Positions 1 through 8,145 of a stretch of DNA of 52,454 nt are shown here, in pieces. This DNA comes from Thiotrichales bacterium 19S3-11 (GTDB taxonomy: Bacteria > Pseudomonadota > Gammaproteobacteria > Francisellales > Francisellaceae). Within the stretch, counting starts at the first letter, position 1; every line of letters starts with the position of its first letter. The position numbers were made by a program, and so were the translations under genes. The stretch lies in contig JAKJJU010000019.1 of NCBI GenBank assembly GCA_021713295.1, positions 1 through 52,454 of the forward strand. The letters are read 5' to 3'. The notes below the pieces were generated by a model. That model had not been told where the DNA came from. It searched no databases and worked only from the letters and a program-made list of their open reading frames with translations.

Positions 1-85
1 ATTCCATGCCGAACTCAGAAGTGAAACCACTTTGCGCCGATGATAGTGTGGCCGATGCCATGTGAAAGTAGGGCATTACCGGGAA
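1..85 (+). rRNA. rrf: 5S ribosomal RNA, 3' part (5' end outside window)
   Basis: The first bases carry the highly conserved 5S loop (CCATGCCGAACTCAGAAGTG), followed by the GCCGATGATAGTGTGG and GAAAGTAGG segments in the order expected for bacterial 5S rRNA. About 85 nt are present, so roughly the first 30 nt lie left of the window. This is probably the end of an rRNA operon running on the plus strand. The exact 3' end is uncertain by a few bases. Confidence 0.95.
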
Positions 86-96
86 TTTAATTCATT

Positions 97-121
97 AAGC
101 CTCCATATAGGGGGCTTTTTT
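97..121 (+). terminator. Intrinsic terminator of the rRNA operon
   Basis: An 8-bp stem (97-104 with 110-117, one G-U pair), a 5-nt loop and a following T-run (116-121) lie just after the 5S gene. This is a classic Rho-independent terminator. Confidence 0.88.
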
Positions 122-254
122 ATTTCTAATACGAATCAACTTAAGTTATCTATAAACCAAATTCATTAAATTGTAACAGTATATTTAGATGTTCTACTAT
201 TTCTTATTGATTTATAATTAATTTCTAATAAGTGATTATTAAATTGTTGGTTAA

Positions 255-283
255 TTGAAGTTGTGCTTTTTATTATTTATACT
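255..283 (+). promoter_or_regulatory. Putative sigma-70 promoter of the CVIL CaaX gene
   Basis: TTGAAG (255-260) and TATACT (278-283) are separated by exactly 17 bp, giving 4/6 and 5/6 matches to consensus. The predicted transcript would start near 290, about 30 nt before the start codon at 320. The rest of 122-313 is AT-rich and I see no gene in it. Confidence 0.5.
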
Positions 284-319
284 AAATAGCTTAAGATAAT
301 ATTAACTCTAAGGTTGGTT

Positions 320-1078
320 ATGAAAGAAGCTCTATTTGCTGAAATATGCAAAGATATTCAACGTAGAATTCCTGATAATAGTTTATTTCAAAATGGCGTG
401 ATGTTTGATAATGGTTTTAGGGATTTAGATTTACCTAGTGCAAAAACAATGGATATTAGTTATCAAAGTATATTTCAATCTGAATCAATGATGAAAGGAC
501 GTCATTATGAAGGTGACTTTGTCTGTGAGTCTTCAGATACGGAAATTCGTATTTATTCAAGTCCGTTTAATCGTGGTGGTCACCCTGGTTTGGCTACTAC
601 AGGGTGGGTGAGTTGTGCTGGTGTCATTGAAGAAGATAAAATTAGATTTCATGGTGGTCATTTTCATCCAAAAGCAACTAATGTTTTACATTTCATGGCT
701 GCATTTATACAAAACTCTTTAGCAGCATATGATGGTAAGGGGTTTTCTAGTAAAGAAGAGATGCTAACTTATTTATGTGAAGAATTTGTTATTGAAGTTT
801 ACTATGATGACTCAGATACTGCTAGAAGAGAAGCTGAAGAAACAACTTTTCTTGAATTATATAATCATATGAATGAATATGGTCACTTTAACTCTGACGA
901 TAAATCAAATAAGATGCATTCAGAATATCGAAAGCTAATGCAAAGTAGACAAAGACAAAAATCAGAGAGCGAGCCATTGTTACGTGATGACTCTATTATT
1001 AGTAGTTCACCTCGGCCAATTTTCATTAGAGATGAGGTTGATAAATCAGATGGATGCTGTACATGTGTAATTTTATAG
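320..1078 (+). CDS. Unknown protein with C-terminal CaaX prenylation motif (CVIL); effector candidate
   Basis: A 252-residue soluble protein with no signal peptide or membrane span. I start it at ATG 320 because AAGG at 310-313 is well spaced; a TTG two codons upstream is possible. The C-terminus reads GCCTCVIL: Cys at -4, two aliphatic residues and a final Leu, the rule for geranylgeranylation in eukaryotes, with extra cysteines just upstream as in palmitoylated Ras proteins. The middle has a His/Gly-rich stretch (HGGHFHPK, about residues 117-124) followed by an N-x(3)-F pattern, which weakly recalls the GH[FY]xP motif of plant and fungal IQM-like proteins; I do not rely on this. The last 60 residues are polar and probably disordered, a plausible linker for a lipid-anchored tail. 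Function is unknown. The host-effector role is inferred from the tail only. Confidence 0.85.
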   Translation: MKEALFAEICKDIQRRIPDNSLFQNGVMFDNGFRDLDLPSAKTMDISYQSIFQSESMMKGRHYEGDFVCESSDTEIRIYSSPFNRGGHPGLATTGWVSCAGVIEEDKIRFHGGHFHPKATNVLHFMAAFIQNSLAAYDGKGFSSKEEMLTYLCEEFVIEVYYDDSDTARREAEETTFLELYNHMNEYGHFNSDDKSNKMHSEYRKLMQSRQRQKSESEPLLRDDSIISSSPRPIFIRDEVDKSDGCCTCVIL

Positions 1079-1088
1079 TTAATAGATA

Positions 1089-1112
1089 AAGCCCTTTGCA
1101 AAGGGAGGGCTT
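1089..1112. terminator. Hairpin between convergent genes, possible weak terminator
   Basis: AAGCCC (1089-1094) pairs with GGGCTT (1107-1112), and an inner CCCTTTGCAAAGGG palindrome offers an alternative fold. It lies between the stop codons of the CaaX gene and the marR-type gene. No strong T-run follows on either strand, so termination would be weak. Confidence 0.45.
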
Positions 1113-1130
1113 AGAGAAATAAGAATTAGT

Positions 1131-1589
1131 TTAGATATTATTAGTATCAACACCTTGAAGATTTGATTTGATTTTAACAATTGCGTTATACAATGTTTCA
1201 AATTCTTCATCTTCTAATCCATCAATGATTTGTGGATGTACCTTAGATTGTAAAGTGCGATTTAGTTTATCTAGTAAATTTTTACCTTTTTCAGTTAAGA
1301 AAAGGCACTTAGCTCGACGATCTTCAGGATGTTGTTCTTTTTTGATTAAATCTTGTTTAGCAAGGCGATCTAGGATCAAAATCAAATTTTGTGCCTCAAT
1401 ATCTAGAAACTTAGCTAATTCTACCTGGGTTAGGCCTGCACAGTAATTTATATAGACTAATGCACGGCGATCAATTGAATTAATACCTAATTTTTTTGCA
1501 TGACTGTTATAAACACGACGTACAATATTTGATGAATCTGTTAGTAAAAACATTAACTCTTGAATCTTTGTTTTTTGTTTTTGAGACAT
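1131..1589 (-). CDS. MarR-family transcriptional regulator
   Basis: A 152-residue winged-helix regulator. The middle shows the MarR pattern: a helix ending in TQVELAKFL, a recognition helix (NLILILDRLAKQDLI), then the wing with PEDRRAKCLFLTEKG, whose DxR core contacts DNA in the family. MarR proteins bind palindromic operators as dimers and are usually released by small phenolic ligands or oxidants. I start at ATG 1589, preceded by AGGA at good spacing, rather than an in-frame ATG nine codons upstream. It is divergent from no obvious target, as rlmE lies upstream on the same strand, so the regulon cannot be guessed. The AT-rich upstream region (1590-1690) contains a TATAAT-like box. Confidence 0.9.
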   Translation of the reverse strand: MSQKQKTKIQELMFLLTDSSNIVRRVYNSHAKKLGINSIDRRALVYINYCAGLTQVELAKFLDIEAQNLILILDRLAKQDLIKKEQHPEDRRAKCLFLTEKGKNLLDKLNRTLQSKVHPQIIDGLEDEEFETLYNAIVKIKSNLQGVDTNNI

Positions 1590-1690
1590 TTTTATAATCC
1601 TATAATATATATACAATAATTAATCACTATAAACTAGTCGGTATATCATAGCAAAGAAACGCTATAAATGTAACCAATAAATGACAATAA

Positions 1691-2311
1691 TTATTGATTT
1701 TTATCACGTGCAAGTATATATACTTCGCTAGATCGGGCTCTAGAAGAATCAGGTTTTGTAATAACAACTTGATTGTACTGTGTTTTTAGCAAATTAATTA
1801 AATTATCAAAACCGCTACCATGAAATGCTTTTGCTAAAAAAGAGCCATGAGGTTTAAGTGTTTCATCAGCAAAAGCAATTGCCAACTCAACTAAGTAAAG
1901 TGACTTTGCTTGATCTGTCGTTTTATTACCACTAAAATTAGGCGCCATATCCGATATAACCCAATCAATGGGATGATTTTGAGTTAACTCTATTAACTGA
2001 TGGTAAGGGTTATCTTCCGTAAAGTCACCTTGAATGAACGTTACGCCTGCAATTGGGTCCATCGGTAAAATATCAAGTGCAAATATCTTGCCTGTAGCAT
2101 TAAGTATATTCAATGCAGCTTGAGACCAACCTCCGGGTGCTGCGCCTAAGTCTACAATTGTCATACCAGGTTTAAACAATTTATATTTGTTGTTTAGTTC
2201 AATCAATTTATAGGCTGCACGCGAACGAAAACCATCTTTTTTTGATTGCTGAACATATTGATCAGAAAAGTGCTCTTGTAACCAGCGCTTACTACTTGCG
2301 GATTTACTCAT
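1691..2311 (-). CDS. rlmE: 23S rRNA (uridine-2'-O)-methyltransferase RlmE (FtsJ)
   Basis: A 206-residue SAM-dependent methyltransferase, the same size as E. coli RlmE, which methylates the ribose of U2552 in the A-loop of 23S rRNA on the 50S subunit. The N-terminus has the RSRAAYKL motif containing the first catalytic Lys. The SAM-binding motif follows as VDLGAAPGGWSQ, then the LDILPMDP loop, the acidic motif DWVISDMAP with the catalytic Asp, and KAFHGSG with the second catalytic Lys. The C-terminus has the usual SSRARSSEVYILA signature. In E. coli rlmE precedes ftsH; here ftsH is not adjacent. Confidence 0.97.
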   Translation of the reverse strand: MSKSASSKRWLQEHFSDQYVQQSKKDGFRSRAAYKLIELNNKYKLFKPGMTIVDLGAAPGGWSQAALNILNATGKIFALDILPMDPIAGVTFIQGDFTEDNPYHQLIELTQNHPIDWVISDMAPNFSGNKTTDQAKSLYLVELAIAFADETLKPHGSFLAKAFHGSGFDNLINLLKTQYNQVVITKPDSSRARSSEVYILARDKNQ

Positions 2312-2491
2312 ACATTATTAAAGTTATTATGCTATTTGTAGTTGAAAGATTATTCATGGATTTGGTTGATCTGTCAAATATAATATTTAATTAATTTATA
2401 TTTATTAATAATTAGTTTAAATTTGAACATTGGATTGATATTTTTAGCTATAATTAATATATGTTTATTATTATATGGCAGGGTGTGTAAT

Positions 2492-5400
2492 ATGAGAGTG
2501 TATTATAATATATCATATTTCATTATTTGTTTTTTTTGCTCATTTGGGATGTTTGGTGCAGCTTATTCAGCATCTTACACTGAATGTAAAAGTGGTAATA
2601 TTGCTAATGGAGATGGAAAAGACCTTAGAGTAACTGGAGATTGTACGGTTAATGATGGAACTTATCATTATGGCAATGTAAATATTTATGGCGGAGGTTC
2701 TTTAGAGTATATTGGCAAAGGAAAAACGAATTTTTGGGCAAAAAATATTGTTATTGAAGATAAAGGTAATTTAATTGCAGGTTCTCCTGAAAAACCTTTT
2801 GGAAGTGAGCCTGGCCAAGTATTAACGATATATCTCTATGGTAAGGATCAGGGGGTAAATGGTTCTGGTGTAACATGCATTCAAGATAAATGTGGTATCC
2901 CAACTGAGATTTGGGATAGCAATGGTTCAGTAAAAAAAGATTTAAAAAATGGAATAACGGATTATTTTTATCAATACAAACCAATGTTTGCTGATAAAGG
3001 TGATCCTCATGCATATTTTGGTTATAAAGTATTGGCCGTGTCTTTTGGTGGAACACTTAAATTATTTGGATATAAGGGAGCAAATTATGATGAATCATTA
3101 CCAGAGGATTACACTGCACCTAGTTGGGTGCGTTTAGCAAAGACTGTAGAACCAAACTCAGAAAAATCTACGTTATTTATTGATCAAAAATTAAAGGTTG
3201 ATAATAATTGGCAAGAGGGTGATCAAATTGTTATTACCACAACTGATTATATGCCAGGACATTCAGAGTTACTGTCTATCGAAAGTATAAATGGCAATTC
3301 AGTCGATGTAAAAGCTTATGATAGCTATACCTATAAACCTTTAAATTCAGGTGTTCGTTATACCCATAATGGTGAGGTTTATTCACTTACAAAAGTACCA
3401 CAGCGATTAAATTTAGATATTAAGGTAAATGGGCAACCTGCGATTGAAACTCGAGCAGCTATTGCGTTATTAACACGTAGTATACGTATTGTTTCAGCTG
3501 GTGATAATTATGGTGAGGAGTTTCCAGCTGCTGAAACAGGTTATTATTTTGGTGGCCATACGGTAATTCGACAAGGCTTTAAAGCTTTGCAAATTCAAGG
3601 TGTCGAGTTTTACCAAATGGGTCAAGGTGGTAGAATGGGGCACTATCCTGTGCATTTTCATATGGCTCGTAAAGTACCTAAAGATACATTTGTTAAAGAT
3701 AGTTCAATCCATGATTCCATGACAAGATGGATAACCTTGCATGCAACAGAAGGTGTTAAACTACAGAGAAACGTTGGCTTTTTATCAATTGGTCATGGGT
3801 ACTATATCGAAGATGGTAGTGAGATTAATAATCAATTAATTGGTAATATTGGAATTTTAGCACGTGCTGCAGTAGATAATATTCAAAACCCAAGAACAGT
3901 TCCAGGTATTTTGTCAGCGCCTGATATCGTTCAGATTGCTGGTGAAGATGTGCCTTATAAATCTGATGCGGTTCATCCAACCATATTCTGGATAATGAAT
4001 GGTTGGAATGATTTTAGATACAATATGGCAGCTGGAGCAACTGCTTGTGGGTTATGTTATTGGATGTTACCATCAAGAATTAGTGGTCATTCAATGGGGC
4101 AAAAGTGGGATTCTTATGCTTCTTTAATTAAAACTGAAAATGGTTTAGCGCCACTTAAATCTTTTGTTGGTAATTCTTGTTCTTCAGCGTATATATCATT
4201 TAATACCATTGATAATGTAGCAGCTTGCCAAGGTTTTTTTGAAAATACCAAAGCGTATGGATCAATGGGAGTTATTAATAACTTAGCACCAACGAAAATG
4301 ATACAAGATCCACAAAATCCAGATGGTAAAATTCTAAATCCGGATGCTAAAATGTATTATCCAAATGTTATTGGTGGTATTAAAGCTACTACCTGTGATG
4401 CAAATTCGGTTGGTGCAGGAGGGATAAAAATCTCACCAAATGCAGATGGTTCCCTTGATTGCTCTACCGTAATACCATGCTCTGGTACTTCGGTTGAAAA
4501 TTGCACAGTTAATCACTTGGATTATTATACATCCTCATTTAATACGATAACGGATATTAATTTCTCTGCCATTTGGCTAAGAACCAGTTCCTACTTCTTA
4601 ACAAATAGTGCAATCACCGATGTCTTAGGTGGTGGTGTATCGATGGTTAGTGGTGGTAGTTATACAAGATCAGATGCACGAGTTGGCTATATAGCATTAG
4701 TAAAACAAAGCGTATTTGTTGGAGAAACACAGCCTAATAATAAATATGCTTATGCGTTAGGGCCAATTAATGCTGAGACAGCACTAGAGTGTGATAATGG
4801 GGCTAATAATAACCCATGTATTCTAAAAGATGAAGGGGTGAGCTATTTGATGTCAAACTTTAATACAGGTCAGAGAATGTTGAGTATTTACGATGGTCCA
4901 ATGCAGCAAGATTCAAATGCATATCTCGATATTCAAAAGACAATCAAATTAAGTGATAAGTTTTTATTTAGACCAGTATTAGGTATACCAAAAGATACAA
5001 AAACAGGTGAATGTTATTTGCCTCATGCTGCCATTGCTTGGAAGCAACCAAATGGTTTCTATTATCCGCCAGCATTTCATTCAACTAATTTATTTTTTGA
5101 TAATGTTGATATTAGACATTTTGTAATTGTACCACGATTTATACCAGGAACAGCAAAAACGATTGATCAAACAGAGCTTGATAAATTATATTGTACTGGT
5201 GCTCAAGGTATGTTTACAGGTTATAGTGATGTTGATCGACAAACATTTTTGAATGATGATGATGGTACTTTAACAGGGCGTATTAATGATAATGGTGGTC
5301 GTCTAAGTGGAAAAAGTACGATTTCAATTAGTGAGGACCCATTTTTTAGAGCACCCATTGAAGAATTTGAGTGTCTATCAGAAAATACCGCTAAAACAAG

Positions 5401-6340
5401 CCCATATCAGTATGTAACAACGGCCATAGTACCAAGTGACTATAGTTCAATCACAAAAAAAGGAAATGAACAAAAAGGTCTGCCTTGGGCGAGTGCTTGT
5501 ACTAATTTTGAATGTTATGGAGTACCTCTATATCGTCAATTATTAACAGATGATGAGTTTGATAATAATGAATATCCGTATATATTGCTAATGGGGCAAG
5601 GTAATGCTCAACGTAGCTCATTGACAATTAATAATGGTGTTTATTTTCTAGATACAACCGTTTCTCGTGATAAACAAAAATCTACGCCGAGTGACCCAGG
5701 TAGTAATGCGTTTATACAATACTCTGAATTTGCAGCAGGAAAAACGTATAATGTTTTCTTTTTATTCACAACGCCTGAAACAAAACAAACCTATCAAATT
5801 TATGTAGGCAAAAATTTTAACCCTGACTCTCTAAAGGCGATAAAAACAGAGTTAAATAGTGATAACTTTGATTTTCAACCTGCACAATGGCCAACACAGT
5901 GGACTAAAAGAGAAAGTGCATTTGATGCCAGTACAGGAATATTGACGGTTAAAATAGATATGAGTGGATTTAAAACTAAATTAATACAGTCACAAGAAGA
6001 AGAATGTAATGGTAATACTATTTGCACTTGGGATTCTTCACAAAATGTATGTGGTTGTAATAGTGCTTCGCCATTTTATAATGAATGTATTAAGCCACTA
6101 AACTTTAAGCCTAAACAAAGAACAACATGTAGTTGGGTAGGTAATGATGTAGCTTGTCCACTTGGTGGGTGTGTCGGTTTTTCATTTACCCTGCCTTCAG
6201 GCTTTGTATTAGATGATCTTGGTAGCAAAACCCAAGCTCAAGGTGGTTATCGACCTAACCCTCAAAAATACAGCTCGAATAAGGAACTATGGGATGTCAG
6301 TTGGAAAGGTGTAGGCTGTCAAGTAAAAGCAGGTAACTAA
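2492..6340 (+). CDS. Large secreted G8-domain / parallel beta-helix protein resembling CEMIP/TMEM2
   Basis: A 1282-residue protein with a signal peptide: ATG 2492 (CAGGG 8 nt upstream) gives an N-terminus with a hydrophobic core and an AYSA cleavage site near residue 27. An open frame from TTG 2423 adds 23 residues but hides the signal. Residues about 30-190 match the G8 domain: successive short beta-strands, a GGSLEYIG strand, NIVIEDKGNLIAGS, then LTIYLYG. Later come WQEGDQIVITTTDY and, around residues 375-460, MGHYPVHFHM, SSIHDS and LHATEGV, the arrangement found in animal CEMIP and TMEM2 (hyaluronan-binding or hyaluronan-degrading) and PKHD1L1. The rest is predicted parallel beta-helix with many cysteines, suggesting disulfides made in the periplasm. 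The inferred role is surface or secreted polysaccharide binding or cleavage. Its stop is one base from that of cyoE. Confidence 0.85.
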   Translation: MRVYYNISYFIICFFCSFGMFGAAYSASYTECKSGNIANGDGKDLRVTGDCTVNDGTYHYGNVNIYGGGSLEYIGKGKTNFWAKNIVIEDKGNLIAGSPEKPFGSEPGQVLTIYLYGKDQGVNGSGVTCIQDKCGIPTEIWDSNGSVKKDLKNGITDYFYQYKPMFADKGDPHAYFGYKVLAVSFGGTLKLFGYKGANYDESLPEDYTAPSWVRLAKTVEPNSEKSTLFIDQKLKVDNNWQEGDQIVITTTDYMPGHSELLSIESINGNSVDVKAYDSYTYKPLNSGVRYTHNGEVYSLTKVPQRLNLDIKVNGQPAIETRAAIALLTRSIRIVSAGDNYGEEFPAAETGYYFGGHTVIRQGFKALQIQGVEFYQMGQGGRMGHYPVHFHMARKVPKDTFVKDSSIHDSMTRWITLHATEGVKLQRNVGFLSIGHGYYIEDGSEINNQLIGNIGILARAAVDNIQNPRTVPGILSAPDIVQIAGEDVPYKSDAVHPTIFWIMNGWNDFRYNMAAGATACGLCYWMLPSRISGHSMGQKWDSYASLIKTENGLAPLKSFVGNSCSSAYISFNTIDNVAACQGFFENTKAYGSMGVINNLAPTKMIQDPQNPDGKILNPDAKMYYPNVIGGIKATTCDANSVGAGGIKISPNADGSLDCSTVIPCSGTSVENCTVNHLDYYTSSFNTITDINFSAIWLRTSSYFLTNSAITDVLGGGVSMVSGGSYTRSDARVGYIALVKQSVFVGETQPNNKYAYALGPINAETALECDNGANNNPCILKDEGVSYLMSNFNTGQRMLSIYDGPMQQDSNAYLDIQKTIKLSDKFLFRPVLGIPKDTKTGECYLPHAAIAWKQPNGFYYPPAFHSTNLFFDNVDIRHFVIVPRFIPGTAKTIDQTELDKLYCTGAQGMFTGYSDVDRQTFLNDDDGTLTGRINDNGGRLSGKSTISISEDPFFRAPIEEFECLSENTAKTSPYQYVTTAIVPSDYSSITKKGNEQKGLPWASACTNFECYGVPLYRQLLTDDEFDNNEYPYILLMGQGNAQRSSLTINNGVYFLDTTVSRDKQKSTPSDPGSNAFIQYSEFAAGKTYNVFFLFTTPETKQTYQIYVGKNFNPDSLKAIKTELNSDNFDFQPAQWPTQWTKRESAFDASTGILTVKIDMSGFKTKLIQSQEEECNGNTICTWDSSQNVCGCNSASPFYNECIKPLNFKPKQRTTCSWVGNDVACPLGGCVGFSFTLPSGFVLDDLGSKTQAQGGYRPNPQKYSSNKELWDVSWKGVGCQVKAGN

Positions 6341-6341
6341 G

Positions 6342-7190
6342 TTAAACTAGCGGTAACATCATCATTATACTTAGAAGCGTAATAACAATAATTGAAAATA
6401 AGAACATTTTACGCGCCCAAGTGCGATCGTCATCTGAATTTATGCCTTTTAGTCCAAGTATTAACCACCCTAAACTTAATAAAAATGCACCAATAAAATA
6501 AATGATTCCTGTATAGCCTAAAATACTAGGCATTACAGCGGCAAACAAAAAGATTAAAATATAAATAAGCATATTAGTTTTTGTATAGGAGATGCCTTTA
6601 ATGACAGGTAGCACAGGTATCGATGCATTAGCGTAATCATTAATACGGTAAATAGCAATGGCAAATGAATGTGGTATTTGCCATAAGAATAAAATTAAAA
6701 ATAATGATAGAGCACCAAAATTTAATTCATTCGTTGCTGCTGTAAAGCCAACAACTGGTGGTACAGCGCCAGCAATACCACCAACTATAGTTCCGTATAT
6801 AGAAGCTCTTTTAAACAATAGTGTATAAAAGCCTACATAGAATACCAACCCTAAAAATGCAACTAAGGCAGTTAATAGGTTTGTTAGAAAATATAATAGG
6901 GCTAAACCTAAGATACCAAGAATTAACGCATAGATAATAGCAACTTTATCTGAAATGAGTTCTTTAGCTGATGGGCGATTTTTAGTTCGTTCCATTAATT
7001 TATCAATGTCGCGATCGATGTGGTTGTTTAAAACACAGCCGCAGGCCATTACTAGAGACATGCCGACTAAAGTTGACAGTAATATCAAAAAACTAAAATT
7101 ATTGGCAAGGCCTAAAAAGTAGCCACCTGAAACAGTAATTACATTGCCCATGATGATGCCGGGTTTGGCAAGAGAGAGATATTGTTTCAT
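6342..7190 (-). CDS. cyoE: Protoheme IX farnesyltransferase CyoE
   Basis: A 282-residue UbiA-family membrane prenyltransferase that adds a farnesyl group to heme b to make heme O for the cytochrome bo3 active site. The family's first Asp-rich motif is visible as NNHIDRDIDKLMERTKNRP around residues 56-74, and about eight to nine hydrophobic helices fill the rest. The second polar loop contains YRINDYANASIPVLPV. It is the last gene of the cyo operon, six bases after cyoD, in the order known from E. coli. This farnesyltransferase acts on heme and has nothing to do with CaaX proteins. Confidence 0.97.
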   Translation of the reverse strand: MKQYLSLAKPGIIMGNVITVSGGYFLGLANNFSFLILLSTLVGMSLVMACGCVLNNHIDRDIDKLMERTKNRPSAKELISDKVAIIYALILGILGLALLYFLTNLLTALVAFLGLVFYVGFYTLLFKRASIYGTIVGGIAGAVPPVVGFTAATNELNFGALSLFLILFLWQIPHSFAIAIYRINDYANASIPVLPVIKGISYTKTNMLIYILIFLFAAVMPSILGYTGIIYFIGAFLLSLGWLILGLKGINSDDDRTWARKMFLFSIIVITLLSIMMMLPLV

Positions 7191-7196
7191 GGTTAA

Positions 7197-7532
7197 CTAG
7201 TGCATCATATTATAATTTAGATTGACCATAATCCAGATTGAGCCAAAAACTAGAATTAAGACAACAACCAAACTAAAGAAGAATGCAACAAGATTCCATC
7301 TGGATTCGGATTTGGCACTTAAATGCAAAAAGAAAACAACTTGCACATATAACTGAGCTAAGGCAAAAATAGTAATTGCAATATAAAGGCCAGTATTGCT
7401 TAGCCAGTGAAAGCTAACCGCACCAAAAGATAAAAGTGTAAATGCAATAGATAGGATAAAACCAACAATATACGAAGTATATGTGCCGTGATCACTACCG
7501 GTTCCATGCTCAAGATGTTGATGATGTGACAT
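7197..7532 (-). CDS. cyoD: Cytochrome bo3 quinol oxidase subunit IV
   Basis: A 111-residue protein with three transmembrane helices, matching E. coli CyoD in size. A His-rich N-terminus is followed by the SYIVGFILSIAFT helix, and a QLYVQVVFFLHL segment typical of subunit IV. It helps assemble copper B in subunit I of the bo3 oxidase in the inner membrane. Its start lies one base beyond the cyoC stop, and its Shine-Dalgarno (GGGAG) lies in the last codons of cyoC, so the two are probably translationally coupled. Confidence 0.95.
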   Translation of the reverse strand: MSHHQHLEHGTGSDHGTYTSYIVGFILSIAFTLLSFGAVSFHWLSNTGLYIAITIFALAQLYVQVVFFLHLSAKSESRWNLVAFFFSLVVVLILVFGSIWIMVNLNYNMMH

Positions 7533-7533
7533 A

Positions 7534-8145
7534 TCAAACAGCTCCCATTAAGTAAACGATTGTAAAGACGAAAATCCAAACAATATCTAAAAAGTGCCAG
7601 AACAAACCAAGGCAGCTTAGTTTAGTTGTTGTTTGGTTGTTAATGCCGTGGATTGATACTTGAATGATTAAAACAACCATCCAAATAAGGCCCATTGTAA
7701 CGTGAAGTCCATGCGTTCCTACTAAGGTAAAAAATGCAGATAAAAACCCTGTACGATACCAGGCATTGCCTTCAAGAACTAAATGGTAAAATTCATATAG
7801 TTCCATTGCGATAAAGGATGCACCTAAAATAAAGGTAACAACTAACCACTTAATCACCGTTGCTTTATTACCTTTAAGACGACTTAACATTGCTAGCCCA
7901 TAGGTGAAACTACTGCATAGAAGTAGCATGGTTTCTACAAAAACATAAGGAATACTTACTAAGTCAGCGGCGGTTGGGCCACCAAATGTATTATGTCTCA
8001 TGACGACAAACGTTGCAAAAAGGCATGAGAATAAAATACAGTCACTCATAATATAAATCCAGAAGCCAAATACAGTATTGCTTCCAGTATCATGATGTTC
8101 GTGATGGTCTGCGTGACCATCATGTGTCATTGTTGCTGTGCTCAT
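7534..8145 (-). CDS. cyoC: Cytochrome bo3 quinol oxidase subunit III
   Basis: A 203-residue membrane protein of the heme-copper oxidase subunit III family, with a His-rich soluble N-terminus and five helices. The family signature is seen as [17 protein letters not shown] (around residues 137-153) and the terminal [17 protein letters not shown]. It stabilises the bo3 complex in the inner membrane. Its ATG overlaps the cyoB stop by four bases, indicating coupled translation. Confidence 0.97.
   Translation of the reverse strand: MSTATMTHDGHADHHEHHDTGSNTVFGFWIYIMSDCILFSCLFATFVVMRHNTFGGPTAADLVSIPYVFVETMLLLCSSFTYGLAMLSRLKGNKATVIKWLVVTFILGASFIAMELYEFYHLVLEGNAWYRTGFLSAFFTLVGTHGLHVTMGLIWMVVLIIQVSIHGINNQTTTKLSCLGLFWHFLDIVWIFVFTIVYLMGAV

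Noticed and set aside
6342-7190. CyoE as a possible bacterial farnesyltransferase for the CaaX proteins
   Set aside because: CyoE is a UbiA-family membrane enzyme that farnesylates heme, unrelated to the soluble zinc enzymes that prenylate CaaX cysteines.
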